Assembly: GCA_019307945.1 (NCBI GenBank)
Contig: JAFDIS010000009.1
Coordinates: 1 to 64,000, forward strand
Reading direction: 5' to 3'
From: Deltaproteobacteria bacterium
GTDB taxonomy: Bacteria; Desulfobacterota; DSM-4660; Desulfatiglandales; Desulfatiglandaceae
Length of the DNA stretch: 64,000 nucleotides
The position numbers and the translations under genes are program-made. How positions within the stretch are numbered: position 1 is the stretch's first letter; the number at the start of each line of letters is the position of its first letter. The notes beneath the pieces were generated by a model, which worked only from the letters and a program-made list of their open reading frames with translations, made no database searches and was not told the origin of the DNA. Positions 54,679-62,638 of the stretch are shown here, piece after piece.

Positions 54679-55332
54679 TCAGCAGGCGTGGTCGAGCACC
54701 CAAACCTCGGGGCCTGCGGCGGGCAGGCCTTCGGCCGACACCGCCACCTCGCTCGACCCGATCCGTTTCGCATTGCCCATCTTTTCCAGGAAATCCTCCA
54801 CTCCGGCGATGGGCAGATCGCATTTTTCGGTTTTAAAATGCATGGGGATCACGACCTTGGGGTTGAGCGCCCCGACCACGTCAGCGGCTCCCCGGGCGTC
54901 CACGGTGAAGGTTCCCCCCACCGGCACCATGAGCAAATCCACGGATCCCAGTGCGCCCGCCTGCTCCTGGGAAAGCCGGTGCCCCAGATCCCCCAGGAAG
55001 CATATGTTTACGCCGTCCACGGCAAAGGAGAAGACCACGTTGGGTCCCCGCTCGGAGCCTTCCGATTCGTCGTGGAAGGTCTCGAGGCCCTTCACCTCGA
55101 TTTCCTTGACCCGGCCCGGGCCCTTCAGGACCGCGGGCGAACCGGGCAGGCCTTCCACCCAGTTGTGGTCCGCGTGATCGTGACTCACCAGCACGCCGTC
55201 CGCCTGATCCTTCACGGGGTCATATTTCAACACCCCGCCGTACCCGGAAGGGTCATAGGGGTCGGTAACGAGCACGGTGCCGTCGTCCGCCGTGATGGTG
55301 AAACTGGCATGTCCATTCCATTTGATCTTCAT
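54679..55332 (-). CDS. MBL-fold metal-dependent hydrolase (UlaG-like)
   Basis: A 217-residue metallo-beta-lactamase-fold protein. It starts MKIKWNGHASFTITADDGTV, typical of the UlaG/UPF0173 group; metal ligands lie in VLVSHDHADHNW, FLGDLGH and VIPMHFKTEKCD. The substrate is unknown; relatives cleave lactones or phosphodiesters. AAAGGAGG precedes the ATG at 55332. Confidence 0.9.
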   Translation of the reverse strand: MKIKWNGHASFTITADDGTVLVTDPYDPSGYGGVLKYDPVKDQADGVLVSHDHADHNWVEGLPGSPAVLKGPGRVKEIEVKGLETFHDESEGSERGPNVVFSFAVDGVNICFLGDLGHRLSQEQAGALGSVDLLMVPVGGTFTVDARGAADVVGALNPKVVIPMHFKTEKCDLPIAGVEDFLEKMGNAKRIGSSEVAVSAEGLPAAGPEVWVLDHAC

Positions 55333-55521
55333 GGCATCCTCCTTTCCACAGGGGTTCACGAATGGATCGGGCCTTTTTAGAATACTTAGGCATATTAAAA
55401 CGCCCGCCACCACAAGTCAAACGATCGAGGGATCATGCCCCGGATTTGGTCCCAAGTTCCTGACGAAGAAAATTGCAGCCCATTGACATCTGAAGTTTCA
55501 CCGAAATTGTGTCCCATAGAA

Positions 55522-56190
55522 TCACGCAACCATACGCAGCAGCGTGTCCACGAAACATTTTCGCGGGACTTTGTCGTGTGTACGGCAAACGGCATCAAAA
55601 TCATGTGTCAAAGCAGCCTTGGCAGTGATATGTCTGAGATCAGAGAAGGCAAAACTGTTGCGTCCTCTGACTTTGTGACGGCGTTCGGGGGTATTTTCAA
55701 GTCGTGCCCCATAGATCCGGGCAATGGCGGCTGCCATCATGGAAAAGTTCATGTGATTCATGACCGCATAGGCATTGCGGGCCTGGCTTTTGCTGCTCCC
55801 GATGTCCTGTTTGATCTCTTTGAAACCGGATTCAATTTTCCACCTTGCGCCATAGTACTCGATGATTTGTGCGGTGGTCAAATCGAGATCAGTAGAGAAA
55901 AGGGCGATCCACTGTGTTTTACGAAAGACCCAGACTACCCGCACAGGGCACTTGAGGGTCTTGAGCATGACCACTTTTGTGGAGGCCGTGACCTCGCGGT
56001 AACGTCCATAAAGAAATACCTGGTGGCATGATGCCTCTGATTTGATTTGGGCAGCCATCTCAGTGGAGGTACCCAGTCGGTTCCCATACTTGCGTGGCCT
56101 GCCAAGGCGGCCGGCCGAGAAGTCGTCCTGAAGGGGCCGAAGGATGTCGCCTAGAATAAACAGGTCAATTTGCGCCTTTCTGGTTGGATA
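55522..56190 (-). pseudogene. IS4-type transposase, 5'-truncated
   Basis: About 220 residues of a DDE transposase. The IS4 signature Y-x2-R-x3-E-x6-K is exact in YYGARWKIESGFKEIK; upstream are GRLGRPRKYGNRLGTSTEMA and VFLYGRYREV. The N-terminal third with the first catalytic Asp is missing: the frame is closed by a TGA at 56193-56191. Terminal inverted repeats were not found. It marks the border of the A/T-rich accessory region. Confidence 0.85.
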
Positions 56191-56434
56191 TCAACAAGTT
56201 ATGCGAATATCCCACCGTGAAAGGAGGGGAATTGCAAGGGAAAAGTCAGCATAACATATTGAAATAACTAGCATAATAGTTGAAACTCATTTTTCGTGCC
56301 AAATGGACAGGGTTTTCTTTTCGGATCAGAGCAAAATCCTCGGCTCGAACAAACTTTAAAAACGGTGAAACTTTACTAAACAGATATCAATGCCGATAAA
56401 AGAGGAAGCAAGCGCAAAAGCTGGGGGCAAGTGG
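56191..56434. other. A/T-rich spacer between IS remnant and exported-protein gene
   Basis: No gene is seen. The region is A/T-rich and probably contains the promoter of the following cluster, which I cannot place. Confidence 0.4.
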
Positions 56435-56683
56435 ATGAAAAAAGTTCAGCGGATTTTGGCAATCCTTTTCCTTTGCTTAATTTTTTTCTTAATGGATACC
56501 CCAAGGGCATCCGCCGACTGGAAGATAGTGTACTCTGACCGTCTTCTAAATGCGATGCGACAAGCGGGTTATAGTCCCCCTCCAAAATATCAGGGAAGCT
56601 TTCGTACAAAAGCAGAATGTGCAAACGCCTTAGCCCGAGCCTCCACCGGCGGGTTTAACAGATACGGAAATGAGGCTTGGTGA
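56435..56683 (+). CDS. Exported protein, N-terminal part before an in-frame TGA
   Basis: An 82-residue frame with a signal peptide (MKKVQRILAILFLCLIFFLM, cleavage after SASA-like PRASA) and a mature part WKIVYSDRLLNAMRQAGYSP with conserved-looking Cys and aromatic residues. It ends at TGA (56681-56683) after GNEAW, but the same frame continues without another stop to 57703. The two pieces very probably form one gene broken by a nonsense mutation or read through. See findings. Confidence 0.6.
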   Translation: MKKVQRILAILFLCLIFFLMDTPRASADWKIVYSDRLLNAMRQAGYSPPPKYQGSFRTKAECANALARASTGGFNRYGNEAW

Positions 56684-57703
56684 ACTGGTTACGACAGCCC
56701 CGGGACGGGAGCCAACACCTCACAATCTTATGGATCCTACAGCAGCTCACAGGAGTTCGCCCGTCAGATGATGGGAAGCCTACTGGGCAGTCTTTTGGCT
56801 GCCGCCCTTGCCCCACCAAGCTCTAATCCTCCGACTACAGTCCCCAAGCGTCATAGCTATCAAGATCAAAAGAAGAGACAGGAAAGGGCTCGCAAGCACC
56901 GGGAAGGGCTTGCCCGATGGAAAAGGCTTCAGGAGGAACAAGCCGCGCAAACTGAACGAGAAAAGGCGATGAGGAAGAAGGCGGCCAGCGAACTTCTTGC
57001 CCAGCTGGATACCGTGGGTTCCTCGGGAGATTTGGAACTCCAGCCCCTTGGAGACACAGAAACAGATCCATTAGAAAAACACCTGAAAAAGGAGTTAGAA
57101 CCACTATCCAATGGAAGATATGACACGTCCTATCTATCTCCTATCAAAAGGACCATGTGTGCCAGCTATTTCGCAAAGAAGGCCGCTGATGCAGCAAAAA
57201 AAGGCGACTTCGTGTACGCACGATATCTTCAACGACAAGCCGAACATGTCTTGACAGGAAAAATGACTGATCTCCCTTGCCAGTTCGACGGAGCTCCAGA
57301 GCCCCCCCCTCCACCGGCTCCCGAAAAGGCAAAGGTTACACCCGGACCGTATGAGGAAATGCTCCAAAACTTTAGTCAGCAAATAAAGATTCTTTCCAAC
57401 ATTGAGGTTAAATTGAGGCACGTCCAGCGCACGAAAGAAGAAGCGCGCAAGAAAATGCAAGAGGCAGAAAAGAGCATATCAGAAATTAGGAAAAGGTCTG
57501 CCGTAGGTAAGAAACCACAGGGCAAACAAGAAGACGATGAGATGGAAAAGGCCCAGGCCTTGCTCCGCCAGGCCCAGGACCAGCTTCAACAGGCAAACCA
57601 TTCAGAGGAAGAGCTTCTGAAAAAGAAAAAGGAGATAGAAACAAACTTTAGAAAAATGCAGTCACATTTAGAGGCACGAAAAAAGGGGAAAGGAAACTAC
57701 TAA
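56684..57703 (+). CDS. Continuation after the TGA: coiled-coil protein
   Basis: Frame continuing from the preceding TGA: TGYDSPGTGANTSQSYGSYS, a hydrophobic stretch (MMGSLLGSLLAAALAPP), a Lys/Arg/Glu-rich coiled coil, a middle with KRTMCASYFAKKAADAAKKG, a proline-rich link (EPPPPPAPEK) and a second long coiled coil. If translated separately, it could start at ATG 56768, but no good ribosome site is seen there. Its stop overlaps the start of the TPR-PDZ lipoprotein gene (TAATG). Function unknown. Confidence 0.6.
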   Translation, partial: TGYDSPGTGANTSQSYGSYSSSQEFARQMMGSLLGSLLAAALAPPSSNPPTTVPKRHSYQDQKKRQERARKHREGLARWKRLQEEQAAQTEREKAMRKKAASELLAQLDTVGSSGDLELQPLGDTETDPLEKHLKKELEPLSNGRYDTSYLSPIKRTMCASYFAKKAADAAKKGDFVYARYLQRQAEHVLTGKMTDLPCQFDGAPEPPPPPAPEKAKVTPGPYEEMLQNFSQQIKILSNIEVKLRHVQRTKEEARKKMQEAEKSISEIRKRSAVGKKPQGKQEDDEMEKAQALLRQAQDQLQQANHSEEELLKKKKEIETNFRKMQSHLEARKKGKGNY

Positions 57704-59412
57704 TGGACCGACTTAAACTACTCCTTGTTTTCACCCTGTTCATTTCTTTGTCAGCGTGTGCTCCCACCATCAAATACGAGGGTATCATAGACCTGACCCG
57801 AAATTCCAAAATAACGAAACAGCACCCGACAAGCCTTGAGAAAGCCATCGAGAAGCAGAAGGCCCTTATTGAAAAAAGAAGCTCATACGCAAGGCCAGAA
57901 TGGTATGCTCAATTGGCTAATTTGTATAACAAGAATGGGCAGTTTGCTGAGGCGATTGCCGCCGCCAAGAGGGCCTTAGAAATCAAGAAAACTGCAACGG
58001 GCTTTCACAACCTAGGGTATGCCTACCAGGGTAAAAAGCAATACCATAACGCATTAGCTGCTTACAGAAAGGCGCTCCAGTTAGAGCAAAATCCAGTAAC
58101 TTTTAGCCAAGTGGGCCATGTATACTTTGCCCTTATGGATTATGGCTCTGCGCTAACCAACTTCAAGGAAGCTTTAAAGCTGGACCCGCGAAATGACGTT
58201 TATTTGCTTTTAATCTCTATTTGCCATTATCGAATGGGTCAATATGAGGATGCGCTTGATGCAATTAATAAGGCGATTAGCGCTTTCAGTTACGGAACCC
58301 TTGGCATGAAGGTAAAGGTAAAAAAGGTATATGATATCGTAAAGTATAGAGTAATCGAGGTCACTGAAGTTGAAAAAGGTGGCCCTGCTGATGAGGCGGG
58401 TATCAAAGTAGGCAGTACCCTTGCCCTAGGCGGGATAAAGGCAAATGACTTTAAGATTTCTCTGCAGGATATAGAGAAATATTTCAAGACATTAAAGCCG
58501 GGGGCCACTGTGGAGATATGGGCAACGGCTCCGGGACCATTTCAATTCCCTCACAAAAAACTACTTAAGGTCGAAAGGGTTCCAGATCCGTACCGAGCTT
58601 TAAAGTTTGCAGTAAAGGCCGAAATTCTGGCCATCACAGGGAAAAGCCAAGAGTCCAGAAAATTTGCGGAAGAATCATTAAGCGACGAGACTTCCAATGA
58701 GACTTCGGAAGGCTGGGCAAGAGTAGCTCTGGCCAGGGCATATCTCAAGGCACATGACTATAGGAAAGCAGAAGAAACCCTCTCTGGAACTAACGCCACC
58801 AAAGCCAAGATACTCAGAGCACTCGCTCTTGCTAATATGGGCCGAAACGAAGAGGCAAAATCCCTTTATTTGGCAATACCAGAAGATAAGCTCACCCCGA
58901 AGAAGATCCCGCTGTGGAATGACCGTAACACTCTGCTTTGTGCGTTCAAACCCGTTGTTATTGAGTATGAAACCAAAGCCAAGGAATTGGCAGACGCAGG
59001 GCTTTACCGGCAAGCATTAGAAAAGTATGCGAACGCCTTTGTTATTGCAGAGGACAATAAGGCCAAAGAATTAAGAAACGAAATGTTTCAGTTGCTAAAG
59101 AAAATACCCAGCCTTCCTCCACTACCAGAGGATGCTCATCGATGCATTGTAAGAGGTAAGGTTCTCATCAAAGAAGGCGATTTTGGGCGGGCAGCCCTAG
59201 AGTTCAGAAAAGCAATAAGGCTGGCACCTTATTTTCCCAAACTCTATTTCAACACAGCCCTAGTGGAGGGAAAAGCTGGGAATTATGAAAAGGCTATCTC
59301 CCATATTAAAACCTACCTCGAATTTGCTCCTGAGGCCCCAGACGCAAGAGCCGCCAAGGATCGGATATATAAATGGGAGCTACTGATGGAGGAACAAAAT
59401 GCTCAAAAGTAA
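57703..59412 (+). CDS. TPR-PDZ lipoprotein 1
   Basis: A 569-residue predicted lipoprotein: signal with lipobox LSAC (MDRLKLLLVFTLFISLSACA). It has at least four TPR repeats (e.g. GFHNLGYAYQGKKQYHNALA), then a PDZ-like domain (VIEVTEVEKGGPADEAGIKV) and further TPRs ending APEAPDARAAKDRIYKWELL. It is a paralogue of the protein at 60462: both have the motif IPxxKL-x-PLWxDR before the last TPRs. It is likely an outer-membrane or periplasmic scaffold. It overlaps both neighbours by 1 and 14 bases. Confidence 0.85.
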   Translation: MDRLKLLLVFTLFISLSACAPTIKYEGIIDLTRNSKITKQHPTSLEKAIEKQKALIEKRSSYARPEWYAQLANLYNKNGQFAEAIAAAKRALEIKKTATGFHNLGYAYQGKKQYHNALAAYRKALQLEQNPVTFSQVGHVYFALMDYGSALTNFKEALKLDPRNDVYLLLISICHYRMGQYEDALDAINKAISAFSYGTLGMKVKVKKVYDIVKYRVIEVTEVEKGGPADEAGIKVGSTLALGGIKANDFKISLQDIEKYFKTLKPGATVEIWATAPGPFQFPHKKLLKVERVPDPYRALKFAVKAEILAITGKSQESRKFAEESLSDETSNETSEGWARVALARAYLKAHDYRKAEETLSGTNATKAKILRALALANMGRNEEAKSLYLAIPEDKLTPKKIPLWNDRNTLLCAFKPVVIEYETKAKELADAGLYRQALEKYANAFVIAEDNKAKELRNEMFQLLKKIPSLPPLPEDAHRCIVRGKVLIKEGDFGRAALEFRKAIRLAPYFPKLYFNTALVEGKAGNYEKAISHIKTYLEFAPEAPDARAAKDRIYKWELLMEEQNAQK

Positions 59413-60364
59413 CCTCCATCTGAAATTGGCCTACGTCCTTATACTTTCAACCGCGGCATTGGTTTTGACGTACTTCGCCCTCTTGCCGACACAATGCATG
59501 GCCCAGGCCAGTAGTCTATATCAGATGATACGTCAATATGAAGACATGAAAGAAGACGTCCAGATGGAGATAAAGAAGTCAAGTGCAACCATACTCCAAG
59601 CCCAAAAGATAGTCGAGCTTGCTCACAAAAAGGGCAACGCTAACACTGAATATGTCGCCAGGCAAGCCCTCGAAAAGGCGCTCAACGCCAAGAGAAAAAA
59701 TGAGAGAACCTTGGTTCAGATACAAAGAGATTTGGACAGGCTCTACAAGTTACGAGGAAAGGAACGGGAAATAGAAAGGGCCAGGGAGAGAATCGCAGAG
59801 CTGAACGAAGATGTAAAAGCAATTCAATTTGCACTTGCAATATACAGAGATGCACTGATTACAAATGCCACCACCCTGGAACAAGAGGAAAAAAAGGTCT
59901 CCCAGATGAGTGACAAGATTCTCCTGGACGGTATTGATTACCTGAAAGGAGCTGCCTTTTCTCTTTTGAAAGTAAATTTCAAGTACTGGGAAAAAACTAG
60001 GTATGAGAACTATGAAAAAATCTTAGGCCATGTGGAAACCCTCCAGACAGAAGACGCCATCTTGGGATGGATCAACTCCAAGTCTGATGACGTGGAAAAA
60101 CTGGTGGAAGGGGCAGATTTACTCGCCTCCACGGCCGTGCCGGGATGGGACCATGTAAAGGCAAACTTCAAGGCATGGTCCACTGTTGCCAGGGAATGTA
60201 TAGCGTGGAAAAAAATCAATCACCTAAATCAAAGCACTGATGAGTATTCACGCGCGGTTGAAACCCTCTCAAACAGAATGAAGGTGAAGATGAAGCAAAT
60301 AAATTGTCTCAAGCATTGTATGGATGAATATATTGTAGGATGCACAACAAGGTGCTCTAAATGA
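59399..60364 (+). CDS. Exported coiled-coil protein
   Basis: A 321-residue protein with an N-terminal membrane or signal segment (LAYVLILSTAALVLTYFALL, cleavage near CMAQA). Long heptad-like helices occupy about 45-170 (KKSSATILQAQKIVELAHKK, KRKNERTLVQIQRDLDRLYK), and a four-Cys tail ends the protein (NCLKHCMDEYIVGCTTRCSK), perhaps disulfide-bonded. No family recognised. Its start overlaps the preceding lipoprotein, so the genes are co-translated. Confidence 0.75.
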   Translation: MLKSNLHLKLAYVLILSTAALVLTYFALLPTQCMAQASSLYQMIRQYEDMKEDVQMEIKKSSATILQAQKIVELAHKKGNANTEYVARQALEKALNAKRKNERTLVQIQRDLDRLYKLRGKEREIERARERIAELNEDVKAIQFALAIYRDALITNATTLEQEEKKVSQMSDKILLDGIDYLKGAAFSLLKVNFKYWEKTRYENYEKILGHVETLQTEDAILGWINSKSDDVEKLVEGADLLASTAVPGWDHVKANFKAWSTVARECIAWKKINHLNQSTDEYSRAVETLSNRMKVKMKQINCLKHCMDEYIVGCTTRCSK

Positions 60365-60461
60365 GGCAGAGAAACTGGGAATAGGGATACTGGAGCGGTA
60401 CTCATGGATCCGTGGTGTTCTCAGGACAGAAGCAAGGTAAAAAAGTAAAGGAAAGGCATCG

Positions 60462-62474
60462 ATGAAGAAACTCAACCTGATAATAATGTTAGTTTCACTA
60501 TACTTGGTCACTGGGTGCGCTTCTGATGTCCACTTGATTACAGAGGGTGAGAATGCACTCTTCTCTGGAAATTATGATCGGGCAATCACAGACCTTACTG
60601 CCTGTGTGCGTGCTGAGGGAGACAAGGGCGATAATTCAAGTTATTGCTCATTCCTGCTTGGGAAGGCCTATTTTGACAAAAAAAGGTATCCCGAAGCCAT
60701 CAAATATTTTAAGAGAGCCATCGACATAGCTCCAAGGGCCGATAGCAACACGTATGGCTTGTTGCCGGCTTGGTATTTCTGGCTTGGCAGGGCCTACTCA
60801 GCAAACGGCCAACACAAAGAGGCTATTGCTTACTTGAAAAAGGCTGTAGCTATTGCCCCCGAACAAATTCCAGATAATTGGTGGCCTAAGTGGAAAGGCC
60901 GTACTTTACAGCCAACAAAAGCAAGTTGTTATTTCTGGCTCGGTTATGCCTATTATAACGATAAACAATTCCAAGAGGCCGTAAATGCCTTTAAGCGAAC
61001 CATTAACTTGAGCTCATCTGCCCCAGATCCATACACGGTTTTAGCCGCCTCCTATATTCAACTCAAAAAATACGACAAAGCAATTACAGCTACGAAGAGG
61101 GCAATCCAGATAAAACCTAACAGCTTTGCTTACATAACCATGGGTAATGCCTATTGCGCCAAAAAACAATTCAATGAGGCAATTGCAGCCTACAAAAAGG
61201 CCGTTGAAATCGACCCAAATTATTCAGCAGCTTTTCGGAAATTGGGCCTAACACTCTCAGTGAAAAAAGATTACAACGGAGCTGCACAGGCTTTCAAGAA
61301 AGCAGCTGAACTCAGCCCTAGCATTTTATCCTACTGGACAGATCTGGCTATCACTTATTATCGGATGGGCCAGTACTATAAAGCCCTTGATGCCAGCGGC
61401 AAGGCCCTGATTTCAGGGATAGGAGCTCACATTCGCATAGATAGTTTTCCTAGAGTTGTCAAAGTCATGCCGGGAGGACCGGCTGAGGCGGTTGGTATGG
61501 TTGTTGGTGACAGGATTACCAAAATTGATAAGACCTCAACAAAGGGATGGACCCTGGCGAGAGTTATAAAGCATCTCAGGGGGCCAGTGGGCACATCAGT
61601 CATTCTCACCATCCACAGGAATGGAGCAGTCTTTGAGAAACATGTCAAAAGAGCCCTTCTCCCTTCCAGAGAGACAATAGCGGCTCTCGCTATAAGAAGT
61701 ATGGCCTACCGGAGGCTTAGAAAACTTGAAGAGGCCACAAAAGAGGCCGAGACGGCCTTTGAGCTTGATAGTTCGAATGAGGCGGCAAAGATTGCCATGG
61801 CAGCAACCTACATGGATCGTCGAAATTATGACCGAGCACTAAGGCTTTTGTCTGGGATAAACAATTCCGCAACGGCTCGCATTCTTGAAGCCACCGCCTA
61901 TGCAAAAGTGGGGGATTTTAGGCAGGCAATAGATATTTTCCGTGCGATTCCCGAAGAAAAACTCTCTAGTAAAAATGTTCCTCTGTGGAAAGACAGGGCG
62001 GATTTCTTACAAGCTTTGAAACCATTTATTGCTTCGAAGATGAAAAACGCAGTCGCCCTCAAGGCTCAAGGACGATACAAGGAGGCCCTTATTGAATTTG
62101 GAGACGTGCTAAAAGTGGCTGATGCCAAGGAACTTGAAGCTGTCGGTAGCGAAATAGCTGATATTATGGAACGGGCTCCCTCAGCAGCCAACCTTTCAGA
62201 AGAAGCAAGAAAACATTCGCTTAGAGGGGAAATGTTAACAGAACAAGGGAAATTTGAAGATGCTGCGAAGGAATATCGCAAGGCTATACAGACGGCGCCC
62301 CACATAGCAAAGCTTTATTTCAACGCTGCCTTGATCCATGGCAAGCTGAAAAAATACCCCCAGGCTATTCGCTACATGCAGACGTACCTACTCCTTGCCC
62401 CCGAGGCCCCTAACGCACGAGCCGCAAAGGATCAAGTTTATAAGTGGCAGTTTATGATGGAAAAGGAAAAATGA
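60462..62474 (+). CDS. TPR-PDZ lipoprotein 2
   Basis: A 670-residue predicted lipoprotein with lipobox VTGC (KKLNLIIMLVSLYLVTGCAS). About seven TPRs (e.g. CYFWLGYAYYNDKQFQEAVN, AYITMGNAYCAKKQFNEAIA) precede a PDZ domain (VVKVMPGGPAEAVGMVVGDR) and more TPRs. It is a larger paralogue of the lipoprotein at 57703, with the same C-terminal APEAPNARAAKDQVYKW motif. AAAGGAAAGG precedes the ATG. Probably the last gene of the same transcript. Confidence 0.87.
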   Translation: MKKLNLIIMLVSLYLVTGCASDVHLITEGENALFSGNYDRAITDLTACVRAEGDKGDNSSYCSFLLGKAYFDKKRYPEAIKYFKRAIDIAPRADSNTYGLLPAWYFWLGRAYSANGQHKEAIAYLKKAVAIAPEQIPDNWWPKWKGRTLQPTKASCYFWLGYAYYNDKQFQEAVNAFKRTINLSSSAPDPYTVLAASYIQLKKYDKAITATKRAIQIKPNSFAYITMGNAYCAKKQFNEAIAAYKKAVEIDPNYSAAFRKLGLTLSVKKDYNGAAQAFKKAAELSPSILSYWTDLAITYYRMGQYYKALDASGKALISGIGAHIRIDSFPRVVKVMPGGPAEAVGMVVGDRITKIDKTSTKGWTLARVIKHLRGPVGTSVILTIHRNGAVFEKHVKRALLPSRETIAALAIRSMAYRRLRKLEEATKEAETAFELDSSNEAAKIAMAATYMDRRNYDRALRLLSGINNSATARILEATAYAKVGDFRQAIDIFRAIPEEKLSSKNVPLWKDRADFLQALKPFIASKMKNAVALKAQGRYKEALIEFGDVLKVADAKELEAVGSEIADIMERAPSAANLSEEARKHSLRGEMLTEQGKFEDAAKEYRKAIQTAPHIAKLYFNAALIHGKLKKYPQAIRYMQTYLLLAPEAPNARAAKDQVYKWQFMMEKEK

Positions 62475-62638
62475 GAGAGGATAAAGATAACAATCAAAAA
62501 CGCAACAATCATTCTCCTTGTTTTAATGGGAGTGCTTTCTACCTACAGTGTCTTACAGTCTATAGCTGCATAACCCATTGAATAATAAGCATTAAAAACA
62601 ACTTTTGACATTTAACCCTTAAACTCCTGTCAAAATCT
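62475..62638. other. Spacer with a signal-peptide-like remnant
   Basis: In frame with the preceding stop codon, the sequence reads KITIKNATIILLVLMGVLST and stops at TAA (62570-62572); it looks like the start of another exported protein, but has no start codon. The rest is A/T-rich and lies between convergent genes. Confidence 0.4.
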
